Shown here in pieces: positions 50,981 through 62,189 of a DNA stretch of 64,000 bases. The position numbers and the translations under genes were made by a program. Where the stretch lies: positions 755,393-819,392 of the forward strand of contig NZ_JANUBZ010000001.1 in the NCBI RefSeq assembly GCF_024808665.1, read 5' to 3'. The notes below the pieces were generated by a model, which was not told the DNA's origin, did not search any database, and saw only the letters and a program-made list of their open reading frames with translations. Every line of letters begins with the position of its first letter. Positions within the stretch are counted from its first letter, which is position 1. This DNA is from Mucilaginibacter empetricola (lineage in GTDB: Bacteria; Bacteroidota; Bacteroidia; Sphingobacteriales; Sphingobacteriaceae).

Positions 50981-51838
50981 ATGATAAATCCAACAGAAGT
51001 TAACTCACTGATACGCTTACTGGACGATCCGGATAGCGAAATATATGAACATGTTCACCAAAAATTGCTATCGTTTGGCACCGGCGCAATTGAATATTTG
51101 GAATCGGCCTTTGAACAAGCTTTCGACCCCATACAGCAAGAACGCATAGCCAACCTGGTGCATGAAATTCAATTCGGCATTGTAAAAAACGATCTGAAGC
51201 TGTGGTACCAAGGTGGCGCATTTGATTTACTGCAGGGTATCCTGACTATTAATCGTTATCAATACCCCGACCTTGACGAACAAAAGATCATCAACCAGAT
51301 AGAAGACATTAAACGCGACGTTTGGTTGCAGATGATGAACGAGGGTAGTCCGAAAGAACAGGTAAAGCTTATTAACCATGTTTTTTATAGTCTCTACGGT
51401 TTTACTAGTAATACTACCAACCATCGCGATCCGCAAAACAGCTACATTAGCCAGGTATTGGAAACCAAAAAAGGCAACCAGATTTCATTAGCTATTATTT
51501 ATTCTATTATTGCTCAAAAACTGGATATCCCTGTTTATGGTGTCAACCTGCCGCAGCATTTTATATTAGCTTATGTTGATGAAACCAAGCAGAGCGAGTT
51601 TGAAGGCGGCATACTTTTTTATATTAATGCTTTTAACAAAGGGATTATGTTTGGTCGCCGGGACGTTGACATGTTTTTGAGGCAGTTGAACCTGAAATTT
51701 GATAAGCAGTTTTATGAGCCCTGCTCCAATACCGATATTATTAAACGGGTTCTTCGTAACCTTATCAGCGCTTATGAGCATTTAGGGTCATCAGAAAAAG
51801 TAGATGAGCTTAATGAGTTGCTAGAGATAATGGAGTAA
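50981..51838 (+). CDS. SirB1 family (transglutaminase-like) protein
   Basis: 285 residues. YQYPDLDEQKIINQIEDI, then LINHVFYSLYGFTSNTTNHRDPQNSYISQVLETKKGNQISLAIIYSIIAQKL and the NLPQHFILAYVDE stretch match the SirB1/transglut_core2 fold with its His (QHF) and downstream Asp. No clear catalytic Cys is seen, which is common in this family. The N-terminal 100 residues are helical repeats. Divergent from the methyltransferase gene (44 bases). Function unknown. Confidence 0.87.
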   Translation: MINPTEVNSLIRLLDDPDSEIYEHVHQKLLSFGTGAIEYLESAFEQAFDPIQQERIANLVHEIQFGIVKNDLKLWYQGGAFDLLQGILTINRYQYPDLDEQKIINQIEDIKRDVWLQMMNEGSPKEQVKLINHVFYSLYGFTSNTTNHRDPQNSYISQVLETKKGNQISLAIIYSIIAQKLDIPVYGVNLPQHFILAYVDETKQSEFEGGILFYINAFNKGIMFGRRDVDMFLRQLNLKFDKQFYEPCSNTDIIKRVLRNLISAYEHLGSSEKVDELNELLEIME

Positions 51839-51917
51839 CCCCCTAACCCCCTGAAGGGGGAATTTCTTTTCGATAAAGTCTGCTAATAAACTCCCCCTTC
51901 AGGGGGCTGGGGGGTTA
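51838..51917. repeat. CCCCCTGAAGGGGG inverted-repeat cassette
   Basis: AACCCCCTAACCCCCTGAAG at the left and CTTCAGGGGGCTGGGGGGTT at the right are inverted copies. The element fills the gap between the SirB1 stop (51838) and the esterase stop (51915), overlapping both stop codons. A similar pair frames 56995-57113. Confidence 0.8.
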
Positions 51918-52820
51918 CAAAAACTTATTCTGTTCCAGCCAGTTTTTGGCCCAATCAATCCATTTATCTTTTGTAGTGGAATTGTCCAAGCCAAAGCCAT
52001 GGCCACCAGCTTGAAAAATATGCATTTCGGCTTTAACTTTAAAGGTTAACAGCGCATCAAAAAACATCAGGCTGTTTTGTATGGGCACTACTTTGTCATC
52101 AGCAGCCTGTACCAAAAACGTTGGGGGGGTATTCGCGTCAACTTGTTTCTCGTTACTATACTCGTCTATCAGTGTTTGAGGCGGATTAGTACCCATTAAA
52201 TTCTCACGCGAGCCGGCGTTTGTTCTTGATCCCATGGTGATTACCGGGTAAAGTAGTAGCATAAAATCGGGTCGTACACTAATATTATCGGGATTAGGGA
52301 CCAACACTTTATCAAAATGCGTTCCCAGCGTTGAGGCCAGGTGACCACCGGCCGAAAATCCAATAATCCCTATCTGATCGGGTTTTACCCCATAGGTTCC
52401 GGCCTTGCCTCTGATCATAATCATGGCTTGCTGTGCATCCTGCAGCGGACCAATGGTTTTATCAACCATAATATCATCACTCGGCAAACGATATTTTACC
52501 ACAAAAGCGGCAACACCTATTTTGTTAAACGCTTTGGCTATGCTGGCGCCCTCATTATCCATAGATAAACCCAGATATGAGCCGCCCGGGAAAATAATTA
52601 CTGCGGTACCGCTCGAATAACCATGCGCCGGCAAATACGGCGTAATAGTAGGTACGCTAACCATTGTAACCCAATCCTTATCATTTTTTTCTACATACGT
52701 TGCCGGTGTGGCTTTGCTGTTCGGTATCCCGTTAGGATATAAGGGTATCGGTTTTATTTGTGCAAATGCGGCTGTTGACATAAGTATGGTAGCTAATAAA
52801 ATACCGTGGGCCTTTTTCAT
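51915..52820 (-). CDS. Secreted alpha/beta-hydrolase, acetyl esterase/xylanase-esterase-like
   Basis: 301 residues with a signal peptide (MKKAHGILLATILMSTAAFA, cleavage before QIK). IIFPGGSYLGLSMDNEG gives the oxyanion loop, IGIIGFSAGGHLASTLG the nucleophile elbow GFSAG, VQAADDKVVPIQNS the Asp and QAGGHGFGL the His. This is the pattern of BD-FAE/acetylxylan-esterase-like enzymes that deacylate plant polysaccharides in the periplasm. It is a single gene. Confidence 0.88.
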   Translation of the reverse strand: MKKAHGILLATILMSTAAFAQIKPIPLYPNGIPNSKATPATYVEKNDKDWVTMVSVPTITPYLPAHGYSSGTAVIIFPGGSYLGLSMDNEGASIAKAFNKIGVAAFVVKYRLPSDDIMVDKTIGPLQDAQQAMIMIRGKAGTYGVKPDQIGIIGFSAGGHLASTLGTHFDKVLVPNPDNISVRPDFMLLLYPVITMGSRTNAGSRENLMGTNPPQTLIDEYSNEKQVDANTPPTFLVQAADDKVVPIQNSLMFFDALLTFKVKAEMHIFQAGGHGFGLDNSTTKDKWIDWAKNWLEQNKFL

Positions 52821-52867
52821 GATTGGTTGGGTTGTAAAAATTTATTTAACAGGTATTGAGTTATGTT

Positions 52868-53960
52868 TTAACTTTTAGGTCCGCCAAACTCCATCAGATA
52901 GGCTTTCAAAAAATCGTTCAGGTCGCCATCAAGCACGCCTTGTGCGTTTGATGTTTCATGATCGGTACGTAAATCTTTCACCAGTTTATACGGATGCAAA
53001 ACATAGTTGCGAATTTGTGAGCCCCATTCAATTTTTTTCTTGTTGCCTTCAATTGCGTTGCTGGTTTCCATGCGTTTGCGCATTTCGGCCTCATACAATT
53101 GTGATTTCAGTAAGCGGATAGCATTTTCTTTATTCTGCAACTGTGAACGCGATTCCTGGTTTTTTATGATAATGCCCGATGGTTTGTGATATAAACGTAC
53201 TGCAGTTTCTACCTTGTTTACATTCTGACCACCCGCACCACCCGAGCGGAAAGTTTCAAACTCTATATCCGCATCCTTTACTTCAATCTCAATGGTATCA
53301 TCAACCAACGGATAAACGTAAACTGATGCAAATGAAGTATGTCGCTTAGCATTAGAGTCGAAAGGGGAGATACGCACCAGGCGGTGTACACCATTTTCGC
53401 CCTTTAAATAACCGTAAGCAAAATCGCCCTCTATCTGTAAAGTAACCGTTTTAACCCCGGCAACATCACCCTCCTGAAAATCCTGTTCGGTTACTTTAGA
53501 ACCATTTTTTTCGCCCCACATAATATACATACGCATCAGCATTCCGGCCCAATCGCAGCTTTCAGTACCGCCGGCACCGGCAGTAATTTGTACCACAGCA
53601 TTAAACTGATCTTCTTCTGCCGATAGCATGTTTTTAAATTCCAGCTCTTCAACTGCCTTCAGCGCGGCACTGAATTGCTCCTGCATTTCAACTTCGGTAG
53701 CGTCGCCGCTTTGAAAAAATTCAAAAAGCACTACTGTATCTTCAACAACAGACACTACTTTTTGAAAAGCATCTGTCCAAACTTTTTTTGTTTTGATGGA
53801 GGCCAATACCTTTTCGGCCTCTTTAGGATGATCCCAAAAATTAGGGCCAATAGTTATATCCTGTTCAATTTGCAATGCATCGAGTTTCTTATCGATGTCA
53901 AAGATGCCTCCTCAGGGAAGTTACTCTATCCCTTAAATCCTGTACCTGTTCTTTAGTCAT
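52868..53960 (-). CDS. prfB: Peptide chain release factor 2, programmed +1 frameshift
   Basis: 363 residues when read from ATG 53960 through the frameshift. The first 20 codons end in the in-frame TGA at 53898-53900. CTTTGAC spans 53897-53903, and AGGAGG (53907-53912) lies three bases before CTT, the classic layout in which RF2 controls its own synthesis. The second frame has the GGQ motif ([11 protein letters not shown]) and SPF anticodon-like tripeptide (RISPFDS), which identify RF2. A start inside the second frame at 53875 is not the true one. Confidence 0.95.
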
Positions 53961-54081
53961 AAGGCAAATATATATGTTTTGATGTTAAGGGCTAAAAATC
54001 GCAGAAACTTTACGAAAACAAAAAGGATTGTAAAGCTTAACCTTACAACCCTTTTCACATTTATAAACTTTTTAACTTTAA

Positions 54082-54519
54082 CTAAGCAATCATCATGCGG
54101 TTAACCAGCACGCTCATATCCTTTTGGTTGCCGCTTAGTTTTGATAACAGGTTGCTTAACCCGAAATCGATATTTTTTTCGTTTTTTGATTCTTTTACCA
54201 ACTCTTGCATAACCGGTGTTATTAAATTACTTGCTGTGGTTATAGCCGCAGCAGGTTCAACACCGTAAAAATTGTTGAGCTTGTTGGCAAACTTATTAAT
54301 GATACTCGAAACCAATGCATTGTTATAAATACCCGAAAACTGGAAAAACCCGATCAAATCTTTGACCCTACCTGTTTCCAATTGCCCCTTTAATACTTCA
54401 ATAATGGAGCTCGAAGCATCGTTAATTACTGCTTCGTGATATTTTACCGGGATTGCCGGGTTGTCAATAACAGCCGTCCCGGCGTTATTTTTGACAAGCA
54501 TAAAAAGTTTTTCGAACAT
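54082..54519 (-). CDS. Helical protein of unknown function, DUF937-like
   Basis: 145 residues from ATG 54519. The frame extends upstream to 54717, but that part is AT-rich, improbable protein. The body is nearly all helical: MFEKLFMLVKNNAGTAVIDN, then HEAVINDASSSIIEVLKGQL, IINKFANKLNNFYGVEPAAAITTASNLI and GLSNLLSKLSG. This resembles DUF937/YidB-like repeats. It has no signal or catalytic motif. The family call is weak. Confidence 0.6.
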   Translation of the reverse strand: MFEKLFMLVKNNAGTAVIDNPAIPVKYHEAVINDASSSIIEVLKGQLETGRVKDLIGFFQFSGIYNNALVSSIINKFANKLNNFYGVEPAAAITTASNLITPVMQELVKESKNEKNIDFGLSNLLSKLSGNQKDMSVLVNRMMIA

Positions 54520-54653
54520 ACGTTTATGTAATTTAAGCAGATTAATAAAATGATGATAAAACAGTGTATTAATTATCATCAAAACAAATATACCAATAAA
54601 AAAATTTGAAAATACAAACAAACAGCAAAATCTGTTGAAAATATGACAATTAA

Positions 54654-56417
<1,764 letters not shown>

Positions 56418-56440
56418 GCCTTTCCGCAGGATTATAAAAT

Positions 56441-56481
56441 AAAAAAGCCGTCTCAAAAGAAATTTGGGGACGGCTTTTTTT
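56441..56481 (+). terminator. pgi terminator
   Basis: AAAAAAGCCGTC pairs with GACGGCTTTTTT (stem 56447-56452 with 56469-56474 plus A/T arms), followed by T, 24 bases after the pgi stop. Confidence 0.85.
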
Positions 56482-56510
56482 ATGACGATGCTTAGCACTT
56501 ATGACCCACC

Positions 56511-56635
56511 GTCATCGCGAGGAACGAAGCGACCTCTACTTAGGATAGTCAACCAAACGCTTTTGATTCATTGACCAACAGCTTGTACTCCCTGATTTGT
56601 ATAGCTTATAGATTGCTTCGTACCGCAAGGACGTG
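56511..56635. repeat. CATYGCGAG inverted-repeat element, second copy
   Basis: GTCATCGCGAGGAACGAAGC at the left and GATTGCTTCGTACCGCAAGG at the right match the ends of 50036-50137, with a different centre (CTTTTGATTCATTGACC region). The left arm has diverged (TCGCGAG). Confidence 0.7.
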
Positions 56636-56767
56636 GTGGAGAAAGACTTTCTAAAACAACTCCATCCTATCATCAGAGCTTGACGAATCGGAGCCCTCCC
56701 CGCCCTCTGTTGGTGTTGTCACCAACGGGTAACTTAAGGCTTGTATGTTGTATAAGCATCGCGGTTT

Positions 56768-56985
56768 GTTGGTAACAATACTACAAGTGTTCGGAAGATG
56801 GTTTTTCTTACCAATATCGAATATTGGGTGTCACCCTGAGGTGCTCGAAGGGTGCGCACGCTAATGCATTATCGCCGATGCAAAACGTGAAGGCCTGACG
56901 TAGCAGGCCTTTGCCCACATACTTCGAGAGCCTCAGTATGACACCCTTTTTTCTTCCGAACACCCATGGTAACAATACCAACAAA
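56768..56985. repeat. Large inverted-repeat element, copy 2
   Basis: Outer arms GTTGGTAACAATAC...GTGTTCGGAAG return as CTTCCGAACAC...CAATACCAAC. Inside, GGGTGTCACCCTGAGGTGCT pairs with a strand ending CCTCAGTATGACACCC, and an inner hairpin holds AGGCCTG...CAGGCCT. It shares its core with 12758-12979 but has other outer arms. Confidence 0.75.
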
Positions 56986-56994
56986 GGCAAGTTA

Positions 56995-57113
56995 CCCCCC
57001 AACCCCCTGAAGGGGGGGAACTTTTATAAAGCAAAAATGCCCGGATAGTATCCGGGCATTTTGTTTAATGTGATTTTCAAAAACGCCCCCTTCAGGGGGT
57101 TGGAGGGTTAGGG
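56995..57113. repeat. CCCCCTGAAGGGGG inverted-repeat cassette with internal terminator
   Basis: CCCCCAACCCCCTGAAGGGG and CCCCTTCAGGGGGTTGGAGG are inverted ends. AATGCCCGGATAGTATCCGGGCATT (57034-57060 region) is a separate hairpin followed by TTTT. The right end supplies the last codons and stop of the glutaminyl cyclase gene. Confidence 0.8.
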
Positions 57114-58187
57114 GGTTTTCTTCACAAACTCCACCTGGAACAATTTATCCCATTTTTTTCCGGTTAAAAATATTCTTTTTCCCTGTGCATCATAAGCAAT
57201 GCCATTCAATACATCTGCGTTAAGGTTTCTTTTAGCTTGAGGATACAGGTCGGTTAAATCTATCCGTTCTAAAACAGCGCCTGTTTTTGGATCGATAACA
57301 ATAATGTTGTTGGTTTCCCAAATATTGGCATAAATCTTTCCGTCAATATACTCCAGTTCATTAATGTTGCTAACGGCTCCTTTGTCGTCATAAACATCAA
57401 TAAACCCTGTTTGACGATAGGTGTCTTTATCTAAAAACCAAATACGGTTAGTGCTATCATCCATGTAAAGCTTTTTGCCGTCAAAACACATTCCCCAGCC
57501 TTCAACGCCTACATTATTAGGGAAGGTGTTAAGCAGCTTAAACGTAGTTTTGTCATACACATAGCCTATCTTCTCTTTCCAGGTAAGCTGTATAATTTTA
57601 TCACCAACTATGGATATCCCTTCGGCAAATACCTTTGGATCAACCAAGGCTTTTTGCACTACCTTGCCGGTATTCAATTCAACTTTCCTTAAGCTCGACT
57701 GGCCATCTTTCACCATATCTTTCGGTGGATCAAGATAACCGCCGCCACTTTCGTATATATAGCCGTCCTGATAAAGCAGACCTTCGGTATAGCAACTGGT
57801 ATCGTGCGGAAAAACCCTTATGGTTTTAAAAGTATACTCAACAGGCGCCTTTGAGGGCAGTAATACAATATTGGTTGATACTTCCTGATTTTTACCGCCG
57901 CTATAAATTCTTGCTGTTATGATGCGCGGACCAAGCGGCATGGAATCTGTTTTTAAGCTGAATGCCGATGAATCTTTAACTGATCCAACTCTTGCTGAAT
58001 CAACCAGGTAAACTACCGAATCAGGTTTTAAATCTGCTGCAAAGTGCGCTTTCACCGCAACGGCATCTCCGGATTTATAATTAGTACCAGCTTCGGGACT
58101 TATGGTGATATTATTTACCGATGGTTGGTTCTTGCAGCCAATTACTGTTACAATTACGGCTGTTAAAAGTATGAATTTATATTTCAT
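57108..58187 (-). CDS. Glutaminyl-peptide cyclotransferase, lipoprotein
   Basis: 359 residues from ATG 58187, chosen because MKYKFILLTAVIVTVIGC gives a lipoprotein signal (lipobox VIGC, Cys18); an ATG at 58214 lies inside yraN. After an Ig-like region (about 25-115) comes the five-bladed plant-type QC propeller: DTSCYTEGLLYQDGYIYESGG, FAEGISIVGDKIIQLTWKE, NVGVEGWGMCFDGKKLYMDDS and INELEYIDGKIYANIWETN. It makes N-terminal pyroglutamate in exported proteins. Bases coding its last residues (KKTP) belong to a repeat. It overlaps no gene at the 5' side but lies nine bases from yraN. Confidence 0.88.
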   Translation of the reverse strand: MKYKFILLTAVIVTVIGCKNQPSVNNITISPEAGTNYKSGDAVAVKAHFAADLKPDSVVYLVDSARVGSVKDSSAFSLKTDSMPLGPRIITARIYSGGKNQEVSTNIVLLPSKAPVEYTFKTIRVFPHDTSCYTEGLLYQDGYIYESGGGYLDPPKDMVKDGQSSLRKVELNTGKVVQKALVDPKVFAEGISIVGDKIIQLTWKEKIGYVYDKTTFKLLNTFPNNVGVEGWGMCFDGKKLYMDDSTNRIWFLDKDTYRQTGFIDVYDDKGAVSNINELEYIDGKIYANIWETNNIIVIDPKTGAVLERIDLTDLYPQAKRNLNADVLNGIAYDAQGKRIFLTGKKWDKLFQVEFVKKTP

Positions 58188-58195
58188 GTGTTTTT

Positions 58196-58564
58196 TTACA
58201 TGGTTGTAGGCCAAAACGCGTCCTCAATATGTTTTAGTATGTAATTATCTTTTCGATCAAACAAAACCGATATAATATCAAAGCGTATTTCGCCCTGATG
58301 GTTCATCAGGTAAATATATTCATCTGCCGCGTCAGCCAATAGTTTTTGTTTACGATTATCAACAAAATCTTCCGGTTCGCCAAATGCATTGCCTGTGCGT
58401 GTTTTCACTTCTGTAAATATAATCACCCGGTCTTTATAAGCAATCAGGTCAACCTCTAATTTACCGTGTGTCCAGTTCTCATCCAAAATCTCATAACCGG
58501 CGCTTTCCAGATGTGTTTTTGCTAATAATTCGCCTTTTCGGCCAAGATCATTGTGCCGGGCCAT
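58196..58564 (-). CDS. yraN: YraN/UPF0102 family nuclease-like protein
   Basis: 122 residues. GRKGELLAKTHLESAGYEILDENW, then EVDLIAYKDRVIIFTEVKTRTG, is the UPF0102 endonuclease-like fold with the D-x(n)-ExK motif (EVDL, TEVKTR). Role uncertain, probably in DNA metabolism. It begins one base from the dnaG stop, so it is in one operon with dnaG. Confidence 0.93.
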   Translation of the reverse strand: MARHNDLGRKGELLAKTHLESAGYEILDENWTHGKLEVDLIAYKDRVIIFTEVKTRTGNAFGEPEDFVDNRKQKLLADAADEYIYLMNHQGEIRFDIISVLFDRKDNYILKHIEDAFWPTTM

Positions 58565-60486
58565 TATTTTATAATTACTGAACCCAGGTAATCGGAAATG
58601 GTTTTTTCCACCTTTTTCATCTGCATATATTGGTTAAGCAGTATTTCCTGGTCCGCCTCTGCGGTGGTAGTTTGTAGCTCCTTGCGCAGGTTTTCTAATA
58701 TCTTGCCCACCTTTTGTTTTTTTAAATGGAATATCGCACCCAGAACTGTAGCTTTCATATTGGCCTGCTCATCTGATACCAGGATCTTATGCATTTCGTA
58801 CCAGTTTTCGCTCAGGGTGTATTTGGTGGCTATCTGGTTTACGGTTAAATCAACAATCTCCTTTTCAGGGTAGTGGATAAAAAATTGTTCATCAGGCAAA
58901 ACGCCGTTTTCTACTTCACTGCGGTAAATTTCTGCAAACTGTTTGCAGGTGGCATTTTCAAATTCAACGTCACTTAACTCGGCAATTATAAACGGGCCGA
59001 TATAGGTATTGGCTATGCCGTCCCAATCAATTACCCGGTTGCCGTAAAGCAATAGTAACCTGATGATCTCACGTTCCTGGTTAGCATCATCCTTACTTTC
59101 AAGCACTTTCGGCTCTTCCAGCAAAGTTTCATCAACCGGAACAACCTGTCTTGAAATTTGCTGCTGCGAATCCTTTTTGGCCTTCGCCATCCGCATTTTA
59201 TTCAGTTCCGAAAGCAAAGCGCGCTCATCTATCTGCAATAAATAACTGCACTCTTTTATAAATACCGATGCTTTAATAGAGTCCGGGATTTTAGCAACGC
59301 TCTCTACAATTTCCCTTATCACCTCTGCCTTTTTTATCGGATCGTTTCCGGCTTCTTTAAGCAGGATATCTGTTTTGTAAAGGATAAAATCTTTCCGGTT
59401 ATCCTCGATATGTTTTTTGAAGCCGTTGGTGCCAAATTTGCGAACGTACGAATCCGGATCATGACCATCGGGAAACAGCACCACTTTTACGTTTAGCCCT
59501 TCTTCCAAAATCATGTCCAGTCCGCGCAAGGAAGCCTTGATGCCGGCGGCATCACCATCATACAAAATGGTGATGTTTTTGGTGAAGCGACTGATCAGCC
59601 TGATCTGTTCAACGGTAAGCGATGTGCCCGATGATGCCACCACATTTTCAATCCCGGCTTGGTGTACCGAAAGCACATCGGCATAACCCTCCACCAAAAA
59701 GCAGTTATCCTCTTCGCGAATGGCTTTTTTGGCGAAGAATAATCCGTAAAGTACGTTGGACTTATGATAGATCTCCGACTCGGGCGAGTTGACATATTTA
59801 GGGACGTTTTTGTCGCTCTTTAGCGTACGACCACCAAAGGCAATTACCCTGCCGGTAAAGCTGTGGATGGGGAACATTACCCTGCCACGGTAACGATCAT
59901 ATAAAGAGCCATTATCCCGTTTTACCGATAAGCCACTTTCTTCTAAAAACTGCTGCTGATAGCCTTCTTTTAGTGCCTGCCCGGTAAACGCTTCCCATTG
60001 ATCGGGCGAGTAGCCCAGTTCAAATTTTTTGATGGTTTCATTGCTGAACCCGCGCTCTTTAAAATAGCTGAGTCCGATATTTTTACCTTCTTCGGTTTCC
60101 AGTAAACTTTCGTGAAAAAATTTGGCTGCATAACCGCTCACAATCATCAGGCTTTCGCGGCGATTTTCTTCTTCACGGTTCTCAACGTTTTCAACCGTTT
60201 CCTCAACCTCAATACCGTATTTTTTGGCCAGCCATTTCAAGGCTTCCGGATAAGTAAACTTTTCCAGTTCCATCAAAAAGGTAACGGCCGAGCCACCTTT
60301 TCCGGATGAAAAATCTTTAAAGATCCCTTTAGCCGGCGAAACCGTGAACGATGGCGTACGCTCATTTGCGAATGGCGAAAGCCCCACATAGTTAGCACCC
60401 CGTTTTTTTAATTGCACAAACTCACCAATCACCTCAACTATGTCGGTGACTTCCATTATACGGTCTATGGTGGGTTTGGTAATCAT
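58564..60486 (-). CDS. dnaG: DNA primase lacking zinc ligands
   Basis: 640 residues. The N-terminal region VGLSPFANERTPSFTVSPAKG...FKDFSSGKGG aligns with the CHC2 zinc finger, but its four metal ligands are Ser, Ala, Asp and Ser. The catalytic TOPRIM part is intact: NCFLVEGYADVLSVHQAGIENVVASSGTSL and ILYDGDAAGIKASLRG. The C-terminal part binds DnaB. It makes RNA primers for replication. A zinc-free DnaG is known in part of the Bacteroidetes as far as I recall. It is followed by yraN. Confidence 0.95.
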   Translation of the reverse strand: MITKPTIDRIMEVTDIVEVIGEFVQLKKRGANYVGLSPFANERTPSFTVSPAKGIFKDFSSGKGGSAVTFLMELEKFTYPEALKWLAKKYGIEVEETVENVENREEENRRESLMIVSGYAAKFFHESLLETEEGKNIGLSYFKERGFSNETIKKFELGYSPDQWEAFTGQALKEGYQQQFLEESGLSVKRDNGSLYDRYRGRVMFPIHSFTGRVIAFGGRTLKSDKNVPKYVNSPESEIYHKSNVLYGLFFAKKAIREEDNCFLVEGYADVLSVHQAGIENVVASSGTSLTVEQIRLISRFTKNITILYDGDAAGIKASLRGLDMILEEGLNVKVVLFPDGHDPDSYVRKFGTNGFKKHIEDNRKDFILYKTDILLKEAGNDPIKKAEVIREIVESVAKIPDSIKASVFIKECSYLLQIDERALLSELNKMRMAKAKKDSQQQISRQVVPVDETLLEEPKVLESKDDANQEREIIRLLLLYGNRVIDWDGIANTYIGPFIIAELSDVEFENATCKQFAEIYRSEVENGVLPDEQFFIHYPEKEIVDLTVNQIATKYTLSENWYEMHKILVSDEQANMKATVLGAIFHLKKQKVGKILENLRKELQTTTAEADQEILLNQYMQMKKVEKTISDYLGSVIIK

Positions 60487-60515
60487 TTTTCGGGGCGCGA
60501 AGTTAGCACAAATTA

Positions 60516-60881
60516 TTATTTACTATCAGCTAAAAGAATATCTGCTGATATACCTAAATAACGATGTAGTCCCTTTACCATTTTTAATGTTAATTCTTTT
60601 TTTCCTGATAAAACCTGAGAAACATAACCTTTAGACCCGATAATATGTTCAAGGTCTTTTTGTTTTAATCCTTTTTCTTCCAGTTTGAGTTTAATTACTT
60701 CAATTGGATCTGGATCTGGAATATGATAATGCCGATCTTCATAATCCTTTACCAATAACAATAATAAATCAAGTTCTTCGCCTTCAGGAGTATTTTCATC
60801 CGAGTGAAAAAGTTCAATAGTTCTTTTAAGAGCAGCTTTATAATCAGGTTCGGTTTTTAAAACTTTCCATACATTACCCAT
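60516..60881 (-). CDS. HigA-type antitoxin with XRE HTH
   Basis: 121 residues. The C-terminal HTH is EVIKLKLEEKGLKQKDLEHIIGSKGYVSQVLSGKKELTLKMVKGLHRYLGI (about 64-113). The N-terminal part has TPEGEELDLLLLLVKDYEDRHY, the mark of the HigA group. It binds and neutralises the HigB toxin encoded just upstream and represses the operon. It lies between higB and dnaG. Confidence 0.88.
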   Translation of the reverse strand: MGNVWKVLKTEPDYKAALKRTIELFHSDENTPEGEELDLLLLLVKDYEDRHYHIPDPDPIEVIKLKLEEKGLKQKDLEHIIGSKGYVSQVLSGKKELTLKMVKGLHRYLGISADILLADSK

Positions 60882-60930
60882 AATTTATTGCCAGAGTTTT
60901 GCAAGCTGGCACCGCTTGTTTAAATGGTAA

Positions 60931-61239
60931 TTATATTTCTATATAAGGAACTGTAGCAGCATCAATTTTGTCATATTCTTCGTGGGTTCCAAACCAAATA
61001 ACATATGCAAATTGTCTTTTAAAATCCACAGCGACAATCAAACGAAATGAATTTCCTTTTATATTAAAAATCACTCGTTTATTGATGAGAATACTTGCAT
61101 TATTATAAACAACCTTTAATTCATTAAAGTTCTGAAATGACGCTTTTGAGAACGCTTTATACCATGCCAAAATCGAATTTGATGCTGCAGGGTATTTTTC
61201 AGTATAATGAATTATTGTAGGTTTAGAAATAATGTTCAT
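60931..61239 (-). CDS. HigB-type RNase toxin
   Basis: 102 residues with the RelE/HigB fold: YPAASNSILAWYKAFSKASFQNFNELK, NKRVIFNIKGNSFRLIVAVDFKRQFAYVIWFGTHEEYDKID. This is the HigB_toxin pattern with the Arg and His of the RNase site. It would cut mRNA on the ribosome. It is first in the operon with the antitoxin 49 bases behind, as in HigBA. A -7 box TATATTTG (61245-61252 on the - strand) lies five bases before the ATG, so the leader is very short. Confidence 0.9.
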   Translation of the reverse strand: MNIISKPTIIHYTEKYPAASNSILAWYKAFSKASFQNFNELKVVYNNASILINKRVIFNIKGNSFRLIVAVDFKRQFAYVIWFGTHEEYDKIDAATVPYIEI

Positions 61240-61299
61240 TCATACAAATATAATAAGTTTACCAATGGAAAACTATCTTGAAGTTGTTTTCTTTTAATT

Positions 61300-62163
61300 C
61301 TATATTGCTTTAAAGCTTTTTCCGGGCTTTAAAAACGTTATCGCAATTCCAGCCAAAACAATAACGCTGCCGATGATCTCTTTCAGCTCTAATCGTTCAT
61401 TCAAAAACAAAACAGCCCAAAAGCCGGCAATTACGGTTTGTCCCAATAAGGCAATGGAAACTTTGGTCGATTCTAAAAACCGCAGGGAGTGATTAATGGT
61501 TATCCAGCCGACTAACTGACAAATAATGCCCATGCCTAAAAAGTTTAGCCACGCGGTAAGCGGAAAGCTCACTACATTGTTTTGTTGTACGCCGCAAATA
61601 GCCAGCAGAAAAATGCTTGCCGCCAGCATATTATAAAACATAAACGTGAGCGTATCTATTTTTTGTAATACGTCCTTAGTAATTAAAATATAAATGGCGT
61701 AAAAGAAACTGGCCAGCAGCGCCAGCAAAATGCCGATATTAAATTTTAGGGCGATGATATCCTGATAGCCTACCAACACGACCATGCCCACTATAGCTAC
61801 AAACGTACCGATCCAGAATAATTTGCCCGAACGTTTTTTGAATAACAGGTAACCTATTAAACCCACCCAAACCGGAGCCAGGTTAGCTAGCAGGGTAGAT
61901 ACCGTTGCCGAAATTTTCATCAACGACAGATTCCATACCGCAATATCCAACCCAAAAACTATCCCGCCGACAACGGCTATGATGAGTTCTTTACGACCTG
62001 TTTTAAGATTTCCTTTGATAATGCAATAAGGCGCCAGGCAAAGCCAGGCGATAAAAATGCGGTAAAAACCAGATGTAATGGGAGGCGCCCCGGCAAGCTT
62101 TACAAAAATGGGCGAAAAGGAAATACACAGGATGCCTACTGCAAGGCTTACTTTGGGATTCAT
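61300..62163 (-). CDS. EamA/DMT family transporter
   Basis: 287 residues with ten membrane helices in two EamA halves, such as SLAVGILCISFSPIFVKLAG at the N-terminus, AVVGGIVFGLDIAVWNLSLMKISATVSTLLANLAP in the first half and LGQTVIAGFWAVLFLNERL in the second. It exports or imports a small metabolite; the substrate is unknown. Divergent from asnS across a repeat. Confidence 0.9.
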   Translation of the reverse strand: MNPKVSLAVGILCISFSPIFVKLAGAPPITSGFYRIFIAWLCLAPYCIIKGNLKTGRKELIIAVVGGIVFGLDIAVWNLSLMKISATVSTLLANLAPVWVGLIGYLLFKKRSGKLFWIGTFVAIVGMVVLVGYQDIIALKFNIGILLALLASFFYAIYILITKDVLQKIDTLTFMFYNMLAASIFLLAICGVQQNNVVSFPLTAWLNFLGMGIICQLVGWITINHSLRFLESTKVSIALLGQTVIAGFWAVLFLNERLELKEIIGSVIVLAGIAITFLKPGKSFKAI

Positions 62164-62189
62164 TTTAACAAACTTAATAAAATCAAAAC

